A stretch of 64,000 nt of DNA, from NCBI GenBank assembly GCA_041432705.1, contig JAPWAE010000005.1, forward strand, positions 62,001-126,000, written 5' to 3'. This document shows positions 7,193 through 16,150 of the stretch, piece after piece. A program made the position numbers and the translations under genes. This stretch comes from Pauljensenia sp018375675 (lineage in GTDB: Bacteria > Actinomycetota > Actinomycetes > Actinomycetales > Actinomycetaceae). The notes under the pieces were generated by a model. It saw only the letters and a list, made by a program, of their open reading frames with translations. It was not told the DNA's origin and ran no database searches. Position 1 is the stretch's first letter. The number at the start of each line of letters is the position of its first letter.

Positions 7193-8277
7193 TGGCCCGC
7201 CGCGACACCGGAACCGACGACCCGCGCGTGCGCGTGCGCGCCGGCAAGGGTTCGCGCCCGCGCACGAAGGACCGGCCGGACTGGTCCTCCAAGCCGCTGG
7301 GCCGCGTCATCGGCATCGACCGCGGCCGCTACCAGGTGAGCCTTGAGGAAGACGGCACCCGCGTGGTCGCCGTGCGCGCCCGCGAGCTGGGGCGCGGCTC
7401 CGTCATCATGGGCGACCGCGTGCGCCTGACCGGCGACCTGTCCGGGCGCCCCGACACGCTCGCGCGCATCGTCGCCGTCGAGGAACGCTCCTCGGTGCTG
7501 CGCCGCTCCCTCGAGGACGCGCCGGATCAGCGCGGCGAGAAGGCGATCGTCGCGAACGCGGACATGATGTGCATCGTCGTGGCGCTGGCGGATCCGCCGC
7601 CGCGCACCGGCATGATCGACCGCTGCCTGGTCGCCGCCTTCGAGGCGGGCCTCGACCCCGTCCTCGTGCTGACGAAGGCAGACCTGGCCAGCGCGGACGA
7701 GCTGATCGCCGCCTACGAGGACTTTGACGTGCGCGTCGTGCTCACGAGCGCCGAGGCCGGCCAGGCTGATCCGGGCGTCGCCGAGCTGCGGGACCTGCTG
7801 GCCGGCCACTGGTCGGTGCTGGTGGGGCATTCGGGGGTCGGAAAGTCCACGCTCATCAACCTGCTCGTGCCGGGCGCGGGCCGCGCGACGGGGCACGTCA
7901 ACGAGGTGACGGGACGGGGACGCCACACGTCGACCTCCTCGGAGGCCTTCGAGCTGGACGAGGGCGGCTGGATCGTGGATACGCCCGGCGTGCGTTCTTT
8001 CGGGCTGGGGCACGTGAGCGTCGCCGACGTGCTCGGTGTCTTCCCGGACGTCGCGGAGGCGGCCGCCTGGTGCCTGCCGCTGTGCTCGCACGACGAGGAG
8101 GAACCCTCCTGCGCGCTTGACAGTTATGCGCGAGCCACCGGCCCCTTCACCATCGACGAGGCCGGGGATGAGGATGCGGATCGGGTGCGCTCCGAGCGCG
8201 CTTCCCGCGTGGCATCGGTGCGCAGGCTCCTCGAGGCGGTGGCGACGGCGGAGGCCGCCAGCAAGGCGGCTCGGTAA
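7192..8277 (+). CDS. rsgA: Ribosome small-subunit-dependent GTPase A
   Basis: This 361-residue circularly permuted GTPase helps 30S subunit maturation. An OB-fold lies at about residues 30-100. The G motifs follow in permuted order: LTKADLA (G4), then GHSGVGKSTLIN (G1/P-loop), then DTPGVRSFG (G3). The C-terminal zinc site is seen as CLPLCSHDEEEPSC. The first 30 residues are basic. ATG 7192 overlaps the aroA stop and is preceded by GAGGAAC. Length and domain order are normal. Confidence 0.94.
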   Translation: MARRDTGTDDPRVRVRAGKGSRPRTKDRPDWSSKPLGRVIGIDRGRYQVSLEEDGTRVVAVRARELGRGSVIMGDRVRLTGDLSGRPDTLARIVAVEERSSVLRRSLEDAPDQRGEKAIVANADMMCIVVALADPPPRTGMIDRCLVAAFEAGLDPVLVLTKADLASADELIAAYEDFDVRVVLTSAEAGQADPGVAELRDLLAGHWSVLVGHSGVGKSTLINLLVPGAGRATGHVNEVTGRGRHTSTSSEAFELDEGGWIVDTPGVRSFGLGHVSVADVLGVFPDVAEAAAWCLPLCSHDEEEPSCALDSYARATGPFTIDEAGDEDADRVRSERASRVASVRRLLEAVATAEAASKAAR

Positions 8278-8300
8278 GCAAAAATGTGTGCCGAAAGGCC

Positions 8301-8328
8301 TTGACAGCGCTCCCCCTGCGTGGACAAT
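8301..8328 (+). promoter_or_regulatory. Sigma-70-like promoter for the 8378 gene
   Basis: TTGACA (8301-8306) is a perfect -35 hexamer. A 16-base spacer leads to GACAAT (8323-8328), four of six matches to TATAAT. Transcription would begin near 8335, about 40 bases before the gene. Confidence 0.6.
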
Positions 8329-8377
8329 GAGGGTATAGCGATGGTCGCTATCTCTGGTTCACAAGGTCGTGATCGCT

Positions 8378-8830
8378 ATGTCCACCATTGAGTCTCTCTT
8401 TATCGGCAACACTGCGGGGCTTTCGCGGGTCGACAAGGTCCTCCGCTACTTCTTCTTCGCGCTGTTGATCGGCACGATCGTCTATTCGATTGGCGGCACC
8501 TTCTTTGGTAGGGACAACCGCCTGCATGACTACGGGCTCGCCGACGCTGCGTTGCTCCTCGCTGTCTGCATCCCTGGCTATTCGCGTCACATTCCTGGCG
8601 CACACCGGGCACTTCGGGCCTGCGAGTGGGTGGTGATGGCTTGTTCCCTCGTAAGTACCGCCGCTGTCATCGTCGGTGACGTCACGGACCACGGAGTCCG
8701 CCCCGAGCCCTACAACATGCCATGGAACGTCGCCATGGGCGCGGGGCTTGTGGCCCTCTGTTTCTTTACTATTCTCCTGGTCTCCAGGGAGCGGGCGCGC
8801 CGCCGCGGACTCATTCCCCCGTCCCGCTAG
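8378..8830 (+). CDS. Small four-helix membrane protein, function unknown
   Basis: The protein has about 150 residues with hydrophobic segments near residues 20-42, 55-70, 83-105 and 115-138 and a basic C-terminus (RERARRRG). No family was recognised. The start may be ATG 8378 or the GTG at 8369, which has AAGG five bases upstream. The next gene (8937) has the same size, topology and a similar PGxxRxI element after helix two, so the two may be distant paralogues. A good promoter lies just upstream and a hairpin terminator follows. Confidence 0.7.
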   Translation: MSTIESLFIGNTAGLSRVDKVLRYFFFALLIGTIVYSIGGTFFGRDNRLHDYGLADAALLLAVCIPGYSRHIPGAHRALRACEWVVMACSLVSTAAVIVGDVTDHGVRPEPYNMPWNVAMGAGLVALCFFTILLVSRERARRRGLIPPSR

Positions 8831-8873
8831 ACACGCAGACAGGCACCCGTGGCGAGAGTCCGCGGTGAGGGTG

Positions 8874-8899
8874 CCCCTCGCCCACTAGCTGGCGAGGGG
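8874..8899 (+). terminator. Hairpin terminator
   Basis: CCCCTCGCC (8874-8882) pairs perfectly with GGCGAGGGG (8891-8899) around an 8-base loop. It lies 43 bases after the 8378 gene and separates it from the 8937 gene. Confidence 0.65.
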
Positions 8900-8936
8900 T
8901 GCCTGCCTCGCGCCGCGTCCCACTAGAGTGGTGGGC

Positions 8937-9341
8937 ATGTCGAATCCCGAAAACTCCTCCCCGGATCGCCCCGAAATCGAGCAAATAATCCGCGCTGTCT
9001 TCATTGTTGCTCTCATCGCCATCCTGTGTCTCATGCTGTACTCAATGACCGAACTTGGCTATTTGAGGACTTCGTCTTTCACCTTGGGCGTCTGCGCAAC
9101 CACCTTTGGCATGCAGCTGCCGGGAGCAGCACGCCGCATCTTTTGGACAACTCCGGCTTATTTCGTCGTCGAGCGTATCGGCCTCGTCTGTGCGGGCCTG
9201 TGCGTCGTCACCTCGATGGTGAGTGCCTTAGTACCCCTGCCAGACAACATGACGGCCTACCGCCACTCGATGCTGACGACCTGTGTCCTAGCCGTCGTTA
9301 CCATGGTGATCTTCTTCTACCTACGCCGCAAGGCTCGCTAA
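8937..9341 (+). CDS. Small four-helix membrane protein, function unknown
   Basis: The protein has about 134 residues: a short acidic N-terminus, four hydrophobic helices and a basic C-terminal end (YLRRKAR). ATG 8937 is preferred; a GTG at 8928 is in frame and slightly upstream. No catalytic motif is visible. Size and topology match the preceding 8378 gene. No function can be proposed. Confidence 0.65.
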   Translation: MSNPENSSPDRPEIEQIIRAVFIVALIAILCLMLYSMTELGYLRTSSFTLGVCATTFGMQLPGAARRIFWTTPAYFVVERIGLVCAGLCVVTSMVSALVPLPDNMTAYRHSMLTTCVLAVVTMVIFFYLRRKAR

Positions 9342-9379
9342 CTGCACCGCGCAGCGCGACCTCGCCCGCCGGGCGGCAC

Positions 9380-10108
9380 TCAGCGCTGGAAGCGGCGCAC
9401 GAAGTTGCGCAGGACGAGGCGCGAGGGATCCGTGTCCACGGTCGCGACCTGGGCACGGATCGCCTCAGCTTTCTCCACCGGGTAGTAGCGGCCCGCGTAC
9501 TGGTCGATGCGTACGTTGACGCCCTCGAGGTCCATCTCGGGGTGGAACTGGGTTGCCCACGCGGCCTCGCCCACGCGCACCATCTGGATCGGAGTGTCGT
9601 CGCCGGCCAGGAGGACCTGCATGCCGGGGGCCAGCTCGCGCACAGCTTCGTGGTGGCCGACGTAGGAGTGGAAGCGGTCGGGCGTGCCCTCCAGGAGCGG
9701 GTCCTCGCGCCCCGCGTCGGTCTTCGTCAGCGCGATGCCACTGATTTCCTCGCCGTGGTGGGTGTCGATGACGCCACCCAGGTGCAAGGTGAGGGTCCCC
9801 AGCCCGTAGCACAGTCCCAGGATCGGGAAGGATTCGCCGAGCGCCCGGTCGTAGAAGGACCGCAGCCAGGCCTCGGCGCGCACCTGGCGCTCGTCCTTCA
9901 GGTGGTCGTCGGCGTTCGCGTCCCACGGGGACCCGCACACGAAGGCGCCCGAGTACTCGGACAGGTCCAGGTCGGGCAGCTCCCTCTCCATGCGCACCTG
10001 GCGGACTTGGTCGGGGGTCAGTCCCGAGAAACGAGGCAGGTCGGCGCACTCGGCGGCCAGGACGGGGCCGTCGTCGCGCGAGGTCAGCATGAGGAAGGGC
10101 TTGGTCAT
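9380..10108 (-). CDS. Class I glutamine amidotransferase-like protein
   Basis: The 242-residue protein has the class I amidotransferase triad: nucleophile Cys100 in ILGLCYGLG, and His189 and Glu191 in TQFHPEMD. The same fold is used by GMP-synthase-like stand-alone proteins that act on glutamine or gamma-glutamyl compounds; the true substrate is not evident. ATG 10108 is preferred over 10117 because both lie in frame and MTKPF begins the family-like strand. It is a single gene, divergent from sbcD. Confidence 0.85.
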   Translation of the reverse strand: MTKPFLMLTSRDDGPVLAAECADLPRFSGLTPDQVRQVRMERELPDLDLSEYSGAFVCGSPWDANADDHLKDERQVRAEAWLRSFYDRALGESFPILGLCYGLGTLTLHLGGVIDTHHGEEISGIALTKTDAGREDPLLEGTPDRFHSYVGHHEAVRELAPGMQVLLAGDDTPIQMVRVGEAAWATQFHPEMDLEGVNVRIDQYAGRYYPVEKAEAIRAQVATVDTDPSRLVLRNFVRRFQR

Positions 10109-10209
10109 GCCCACCATGCTATCGACTACCTGCGCGCATGCAGAAGGTGTCCGCCTTCCAAGCGTGTGTGACGGACGCAGATGTGGGCGGCCTCTGCGAC
10201 ACTGGAGAC

Positions 10210-11415
10210 ATGTTGATTCTGCACACCTCCGACTGGCACCTGGGGCGCACGCTGCACGGCGCGTCCCTGGGAGACAGCGCGGACGCGTTCATCGAGTGGT
10301 TGGTGGCCCTGGTGCGTGAGCGCGGCGTGGACGCCGTGCTCATCTCGGGCGACGTGTTCGACCGCGCGGTTCCGCCCGTGGATGCGCTCGCGCGGATGCG
10401 CCGCGCCCTGCGCGAGCTGACGGAGATCACGACGGTCATCCTGACGTCGGGGAACCACGATGGGGCCGCGCGCCTGGGGCTGTTCGCCGACATGCTCACC
10501 CCCTCGCTCCACGTGGCGACGGACCCCGAGGCGATCGGCACGTCCGTCGAGGCCGCCGGCGCGCTCATCTACCCGATGCCCTACCTGGAGCCCGACCTCG
10601 TGCGCCAGTCGCTGTCGGACCTGGAGCCCAGCGGCGAAGCCGAATTGCCTGCTCCCCTGCCCCGCTCCCACCAGGCGGTTCTGGCGGCGGCATTGCGCCG
10701 GGTGCGCGCGGACCTCGCGGCTCGGCGCGGCGCGGGCGACGAGCGCCCGGCCATCGCGATGCCGCACGCCTTCGTGACGGGTGCCCAGGCCTCGGACTCC
10801 GAGCGCGACATCCAGGTGGGCGGCGTGCCCTCCGTATCGGCGGACCTGTTCGACACCCTCGGGGGTGAGGAGCCGCTGGCCCACGGCCTGGACTACGTGG
10901 CCGCCGGGCATCTACACCGCCCGCAGGACATCTCGGGGGCCTCGGTGCCGATCCGCTACGCGGGATCCCCCATCGCGTATTCCTTCTCCGAGGCCGGGGC
11001 CACCAAGTCGATCACCCTCGTGACCACGGACTCCACCTCGGTGACCGACATCGAGGTGGTGCCCATCCCGACGCTGCGGGGCATCGCGGTGCTCGAGGGG
11101 ACCATGGATGAGCTGCTCGCGGATCCCGACGAGGCCACCACGGCCTCGTACGTGTCGATCACGGTCACGGACGACGCGCGCCCCGAGCGCATGGTTCCGC
11201 GCATCCGCGAGGTCTACCCGCACGCCCTCGTCGTCGTTCACCGGCCCTCCCAGGCCCCCTCGCTGGCTCCTGCGATGGCCGTGCGCGCGTCCCGCGATCC
11301 GCGCGAGGTCACGGAGGAGTTTTACGAGGCCGTGGGTGGGCGGGCGCTGAGCGCTCAGGAGCGCGAGCTCGCCCAGGATGTGTGGGCGGGGCTTCGAGGA
11401 AAGGACATGCAGTGA
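10210..11415 (+). CDS. sbcD: Exonuclease SbcCD, nuclease subunit D
   Basis: The 401-residue Mre11-type metallophosphoesterase shows the metal-binding motifs in order: HTSDWHLGR, SGDVFDR, TSGNHDG and AAGHLH. With SbcC it cleaves hairpins and blocked DNA ends. ATG 10210 begins exactly at the first beta strand (MLILHTSDWHLG); the frame is open back to 10138 without family similarity. The stop overlaps the GTG start of sbcC, so subunits are co-translated. Confidence 0.94.
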   Translation: MLILHTSDWHLGRTLHGASLGDSADAFIEWLVALVRERGVDAVLISGDVFDRAVPPVDALARMRRALRELTEITTVILTSGNHDGAARLGLFADMLTPSLHVATDPEAIGTSVEAAGALIYPMPYLEPDLVRQSLSDLEPSGEAELPAPLPRSHQAVLAAALRRVRADLAARRGAGDERPAIAMPHAFVTGAQASDSERDIQVGGVPSVSADLFDTLGGEEPLAHGLDYVAAGHLHRPQDISGASVPIRYAGSPIAYSFSEAGATKSITLVTTDSTSVTDIEVVPIPTLRGIAVLEGTMDELLADPDEATTASYVSITVTDDARPERMVPRIREVYPHALVVVHRPSQAPSLAPAMAVRASRDPREVTEEFYEAVGGRALSAQERELAQDVWAGLRGKDMQ

Positions 11416-14400
11416 AGATTCGGTGGCTGCGCATTGTGGGCATCGGCCCCTTTGCGGGCGAGCACACGGTCGACTTTTCGGCCTTCGAGGACTCGGGCCT
11501 GTTCCTCCTGGACGGGCCGACGGGCGCGGGAAAGTCCACGCTCATCGATGCGATCACCTTCGCCCTGTACGGGGACGTGGCGCGCACGAAGGACGCGTCG
11601 AAGGACCGCCTGCGTTCCAACCACATTTCGGATTCGGATCCCTCGGAGGCGGACCTGGTGTTCGAGGTGGCGACGGGCATCTACCGGGTGACCCGCACCC
11701 CCGCGTACACGCCGGCGGGCAAGAAGTCGCAGCGCAATTCGAAGTCGACGCTCACTCGCGTCGTGGAGGATCCGGACGCTCCGGACGGGTGGCGCACGGT
11801 GGAGCCGATTGCGTCGGGTCCGCGCGACGTGGGCTCCGAGATTCCGGCAATCGTGGGCCTGGACAAGGATCAGTTCCTGCAGACAATCGTGCTCCCGCAG
11901 GGCAAGTTCTCTCAGTTCCTCAACGCCACGTCGGATGCTCGCGAGCAGATCCTGCGCGACATTTTTGACACGCAGATCTACGTGGATTTCACGAAGGCTC
12001 TCGTCGATGCGGCCGCCTCGTCGAAGCGCGGCATCGAAGAGCGGCGCGTGGCTGCCATCGGCGCCTTCGAGCGCGTGCGGTCACTGAATGACGCCCTGAG
12101 CGAGGACGCGCACTCGGATGCACCAGGCGCGGAAGATCGCGCAGATGCGGCCGAGGAGGACGCTCAGCTGGATGCGGGCGCGGAGGATTCCAGCGCCGTG
12201 ACTCAGTGGGCGCAGCAGGCCTGTAATCGTGCTCGAGAGGCACACGCACAGACCCTGCGCGTTGCCGAGGTGGCCACGGAAGCGGCTCGCGAGGCCTCCC
12301 GTGCCCTCGCCGAGGGACGTGCCGTAGCAGAGGCCCAGGCGGAGCACGCGCACGTCAGCGCAACGCTCGCCGAGCTTGCTGCATCGGAGGATTCGATCGC
12401 ATCGGACCGTGAGCGCGCGGGTCAGGCCCGCCGGGCGCTGGCCGTGGCTCCCCTCGACGCGGCCGTGGCCGAGGCCTCGGCTCGTCTGGAGGCCGCAGGA
12501 GACCAGGTCGCCGCCCTGTCCCCGGTTCTGGGAGACGACAATTCCATCGATACTGCATCCTTGACACCCGAGGCTGTGGCCGCTCTCGGCGCGCGGGCGC
12601 AGGACCTGCGCGACGAGGCGACGCGCACGCGCGGCTCTCTCGAAGAGGCCCTGGCCGTCGAGCGCTCGCTGCCCGAGGCCCGCACTCAGATCGAGTCGCT
12701 GCGCTCGCGCCACGATCAGGCGTTGGCGCGCGTCGCGTCCATCGAGGCCGAGCGCGAGGAGTTGCCCCTGCGCATCGAGCAGGCCACGGAGGCCCTGCGC
12801 CTCATGCGAGCAGACGCGGACACCCTGCCCGAGGCCGCGTCCGGGCTGCGTGCCATCAACGAGCGCCTCGATGCCTCGATGCAGGCGGACCTGCTTCGTT
12901 CGGCCCTCCTCGGAGCATCGGACGAGCTGCGCGAGGCCACGGTCGCCGCGAAGCTCGCGAACGCCGCGGCGGCGGACGGTCACGACCTGTGGATCGCACA
13001 GAGCGCATCGGCCCTCGCACTCGAACTCGAGGAGGACACTCCGTGTCCCGTGTGCGGCTCCGCTGAGCACCCGAATCCGGCACCAGCTACGGACGGGGAG
13101 ATCACGCGCGAGCAGGTCGCCGAGTTGGACCAGGCAAGAGACCGCGCGGAGGCCGCGCTGCGGGATGCGCAGGCGCACCACCAGGACCTCGTACGCCGTA
13201 TCGCCCAGCTCAACGAGGTGGCCGGCGCCCCCACGCCGACTCTCGAAACCGAGCGGGATCGGGCCGCTGAGCTCGTTGCGAAGCTCGAGGCTCTCAGCCC
13301 GCAGATCACAGAGATCGAGGCGGCCCTCGCGCAGGAGCGCACGCGCCTCGACGGATTGACGGATGCCCTCGCGAGTGCCCGCGAGGCCGCCGCGTCCCTC
13401 GTCTCTACCCTCGAGGAGCGTGAATCCGCTCTGGCTGCGGCTGCGGCTCGCGTGGAGGCTGAGCGCGCCGACTTCGCCTCCCTCGATGAGCGCGCGGCGC
13501 ACCTGGATGAGCGCGCACACCGGGCGGCGGCGCTGGCCGGGGCATGCGCCGATTGGGACATTGCCCGCGCCGCGCTCGCGCAGGCACAGCGTTCCCTTGC
13601 GGATGCACTGACAGAACAGGGCCTTCAGGCCGACTCCTGGCGTTCCCTCCTGCTTCCTCTCCCCCAGGTCGCCTCTCTCGAGGCGCGCGTGGCCACGCAC
13701 GAGAAGGCGCTCTTCGCGGCACACGAAGCTCTTGCTTCGGAGCGCCTGACCCGCGCGGCAGCAGCGTCCGCACCGGACCTTGAGGCTCTCACCGAGACCG
13801 CCCAAAAGGCCGAGGAGGACGCCACTTTGGCGGCCCGGGCCTCGGGCATCCTCGAGCAGCACTGCGCGCAGCTAGACACCGCCCGAGCTTCCCTCGAGCA
13901 GGCGTTGGAGGCACTCGCCCGAGCCCGAGAGCAGGCGGGCCCCATCCGCCGCCTGGCTGACATCGCCGCCGCGTCGGGCCCTGAGAACCTCGCGTCCACT
14001 CCCCTGTCGGCATGGGTGCTTATCGCGCGCCTGGAAGAGGTGCTGGCGGCTGCGAACCCGCGCCTGGCGGCGATCTCGTCGGGACGCTACGAGCTCGTGT
14101 CCGTCCCCGACGACGGCACCACCTCGCGAAAGTCCGGCCTGGGCCTGGCGATCATCGATCACGACACGGACGCGCTGCGCAGCCCGCGCACGCTGTCCGG
14201 CGGGGAAACGTTCTACACGTCCCTCGCGCTGGCGCTCGGCCTCGCGGACGTCGTCTCTGCCGAGGCCGGTGGCGTCGAGCTGCGCACGATGTTCATCGAT
14301 GAGGGCTTCGGATCGCTGGATTCGCACACACTGAGCCTGGTGATGGCGCAGCTCCAGGCACTGCGCTGCGCGGGCCGAACGGTCGGCGTCATCTCGCACG

Positions 14401-14486
14401 TCGAGGAGATGGCGACCCAGATCGCGGACCAGATCCAGGTGCGGCCTCTGCCGGAGGGCGGATCGACCCTCAGCGTGCGCGCGTAG
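11412..14486 (+). CDS. sbcC: Exonuclease SbcCD, ATPase subunit C (Rad50-like)
   Basis: This 1024-residue SMC-like ATPase has a Walker A GPTGAGKST at residues 37-45, long Ala/Glu/Arg-rich coiled coils, a zinc hook CPVCGS with Cys545/Cys548, and a second coiled coil. The ABC signature LSGGETFYTSLALALGLA and Walker B MFIDEGFGSLD are near the C-terminus. The length is typical for the family. The start is GTG at 11412, overlapping the sbcD stop. Confidence 0.94.
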   Translation: MKIRWLRIVGIGPFAGEHTVDFSAFEDSGLFLLDGPTGAGKSTLIDAITFALYGDVARTKDASKDRLRSNHISDSDPSEADLVFEVATGIYRVTRTPAYTPAGKKSQRNSKSTLTRVVEDPDAPDGWRTVEPIASGPRDVGSEIPAIVGLDKDQFLQTIVLPQGKFSQFLNATSDAREQILRDIFDTQIYVDFTKALVDAAASSKRGIEERRVAAIGAFERVRSLNDALSEDAHSDAPGAEDRADAAEEDAQLDAGAEDSSAVTQWAQQACNRAREAHAQTLRVAEVATEAAREASRALAEGRAVAEAQAEHAHVSATLAELAASEDSIASDRERAGQARRALAVAPLDAAVAEASARLEAAGDQVAALSPVLGDDNSIDTASLTPEAVAALGARAQDLRDEATRTRGSLEEALAVERSLPEARTQIESLRSRHDQALARVASIEAEREELPLRIEQATEALRLMRADADTLPEAASGLRAINERLDASMQADLLRSALLGASDELREATVAAKLANAAAADGHDLWIAQSASALALELEEDTPCPVCGSAEHPNPAPATDGEITREQVAELDQARDRAEAALRDAQAHHQDLVRRIAQLNEVAGAPTPTLETERDRAAELVAKLEALSPQITEIEAALAQERTRLDGLTDALASAREAAASLVSTLEERESALAAAAARVEAERADFASLDERAAHLDERAHRAAALAGACADWDIARAALAQAQRSLADALTEQGLQADSWRSLLLPLPQVASLEARVATHEKALFAAHEALASERLTRAAAASAPDLEALTETAQKAEEDATLAARASGILEQHCAQLDTARASLEQALEALARAREQAGPIRRLADIAAASGPENLASTPLSAWVLIARLEEVLAAANPRLAAISSGRYELVSVPDDGTTSRKSGLGLAIIDHDTDALRSPRTLSGGETFYTSLALALGLADVVSAEAGGVELRTMFIDEGFGSLDSHTLSLVMAQLQALRCAGRTVGVISHVEEMATQIADQIQVRPLPEGGSTLSVRA

Positions 14487-14489
14487 GTA

Positions 14490-14960
14490 TCAGCCCTGGT
14501 GCAGGGCCAGGACATCGGGGCGCTCGGAGCGGTCGAACCACGCCAGGGAGGACTCCCACAGGGCGGCCACGGCCTCGTCGGCGTCCTCCTGCGTGTCAGC
14601 GCTCAGGACGGCCTGCACCGCGGGTGAGGCGTCGGGCAGGTCCGCGAGGATGGCGGCCACGTCCGACCAGGTGTATTCGAAGGCCGGGGCCTCGAAGATG
14701 CGGGGTTCGATCTGCTCGCCGGGGGTCAGCGTCGTCGAGGTGGGGGTGTCGACGGCCAGGACGACGCGAGCGGCGCCCGCGCCCTCCGTCTCGCGTGCCA
14801 GTTCGAGGGATGACAGCGCCGCCTCGGTGATGGCGTCGTCCTCGAGGACCTCGACGTCCTCGCCACTCATGCCGGCCTCGGGCACGCACAGGACGCCGCT
14901 GCGCACGGGCGGCAGCGGGACGGACAGGTCAGACAGGACGGCGGGAACGTAGACGCGCAT
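14490..14960 (-). CDS. DUF6912 family protein
   Basis: The 156-residue protein begins MRVYVPAVLSDL and carries the aspartate/alanine-rich pattern of the actinobacterial family recalled as DUF6912. No catalytic residue or membrane segment is evident. The ATG at 14960 fits the family start; an upstream extension to 15020 lacks similarity. The stop lies only three bases from the convergent sbcC stop and the start lies two bases below the end of the CpaE-like gene, so it may be the last gene of that operon. It contains an exact copy of the dispersed 13-mer. Confidence 0.75.
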   Translation of the reverse strand: MRVYVPAVLSDLSVPLPPVRSGVLCVPEAGMSGEDVEVLEDDAITEAALSSLELARETEGAGAARVVLAVDTPTSTTLTPGEQIEPRIFEAPAFEYTWSDVAAILADLPDASPAVQAVLSADTQEDADEAVAALWESSLAWFDRSERPDVLALHQG

Positions 14961-14962
14961 GG

Positions 14963-16150
14963 TCACAGTGTAGGCACCCACTGCTCGACAATCGCCTGCA
15001 ACGCGTCGGAGGCATCGCAACGTGCACCGTTTTCTCCCAGAGCCTTGCCTCGCAGGGATGCCCGCCCAACGCCCTCATCTTCGGGAACGACGTGGAAAAT
15101 GCAGTCGGGCATGAAGGCGCCAATCGCCGCCTGCAAGGAGGGCACGGGGTGCGGGCCGATAGCCGCGGTGCTGACGCGGTTGACGATCACCTCGACCGGA
15201 ATGTCACGCTCTTGCTCCTCCCACCATTGCGCCAGGGAGGAGAGCCGGTTGATGCCGACAATGTCTCCGCGGGCGACGATGACGAGCCGATCGGCACGCT
15301 TGAGCACCCCGAGTGCGGCATCGTCACGGCTGGCACCACGCGAGGCCTTTTCCAGCGAGGTCGACGCAATATCGATGACCGAGTAGCGGGCACTCAGACG
15401 GAGGGCCCCGACAATGGATTCGATGCCGGGTTTGCTCACTTCGCGCCAGCGGTGCGGCGTCACGAGGCCCGTGATGACGTGCAGGTTCTCGGAGCGCATG
15501 ACGGCTGCCCCGAGCGTGTCCGCTGGCGTGATAGGGCCACGCGAGGCCGTCCGCGCCAAGGTCGACAGACCCGACGCATGGACGGGGAGACCCAGCAGGT
15601 GCGCGATCGTCGGGTTGGCGGTGTCCGCATCGACGAGGAGGGTGGAAGCGTGGGCGGACAGCGCACTCGCGATGCCGACGGCGAGGGTCGTGCGCCCAGG
15701 CGCTCCGGATGTCCCCCAGACGGCCAGCACACTCCCCGGAGCGGAAGGTGGAGGGGGTGGCGGGGGCGCGGACGAGGCCGTGGCAGGGGCCAAGCGGCGC
15801 GTGCGCGTCGCCGCGATGAGAGAGTTGACGACCTGGTCGGGGCTGCCAGGAGCGGCGACCGAGGCGACCCCCAGGGCGATGAGGCGTGAGCGCTCATGAT
15901 GGGGCGCGAGGGCAACCACGACCATTCCGCAAGCGTGCAGCGATTCGACGGTCTCGATCGTCAGGTCGGGATCGGATCCGTCGATGACCGCAAGGTCGGC
16001 GAGGCCGGCGCGGGCCGCGGCAACAACCTCGGCCAGATCAGCGCAGCGCCGGACGATGGCAAGGACATCCGAGCGGCCCTGAATCGCCTGGATGAGGGGT
16101 GCCTCGTAGCGCTGATCAGCGAGGATAACGACCCCGTGGACGGAGCTCAC
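14963..16150 (-). CDS. CpaE/TadZ-like MinD-family ATPase
   Basis: The 395-residue protein has a receiver-like N-terminal domain (about 1-115), a Pro-rich linker (122-140) and a MinD/ParA-type ATPase domain (141-395). Its P-loop reads GTSGAPGRTT, with Arg153 where the canonical GK(S/T) Lys would be; LLVDADTANPT follows. Such proteins act in Tad/Flp pilus positioning or, in actinobacteria, as septum-site-determining (Ssd-like) proteins. GTG 16150 overlaps the stop of the SAF gene (GTGA). The other tad genes are absent from the window, so a pilus role is uncertain. Confidence 0.8.
   Translation of the reverse strand: MSSVHGVVILADQRYEAPLIQAIQGRSDVLAIVRRCADLAEVVAAARAGLADLAVIDGSDPDLTIETVESLHACGMVVVALAPHHERSRLIALGVASVAAPGSPDQVVNSLIAATRTRRLAPATASSAPPPPPPPSAPGSVLAVWGTSGAPGRTTLAVGIASALSAHASTLLVDADTANPTIAHLLGLPVHASGLSTLARTASRGPITPADTLGAAVMRSENLHVITGLVTPHRWREVSKPGIESIVGALRLSARYSVIDIASTSLEKASRGASRDDAALGVLKRADRLVIVARGDIVGINRLSSLAQWWEEQERDIPVEVIVNRVSTAAIGPHPVPSLQAAIGAFMPDCIFHVVPEDEGVGRASLRGKALGENGARCDASDALQAIVEQWVPTL

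Noticed and set aside
12081..13862. 593-residue minus-strand frame inside sbcC
   Set aside because: It is a shadow of the coiled-coil region of SbcC and lacks any recognisable domain.
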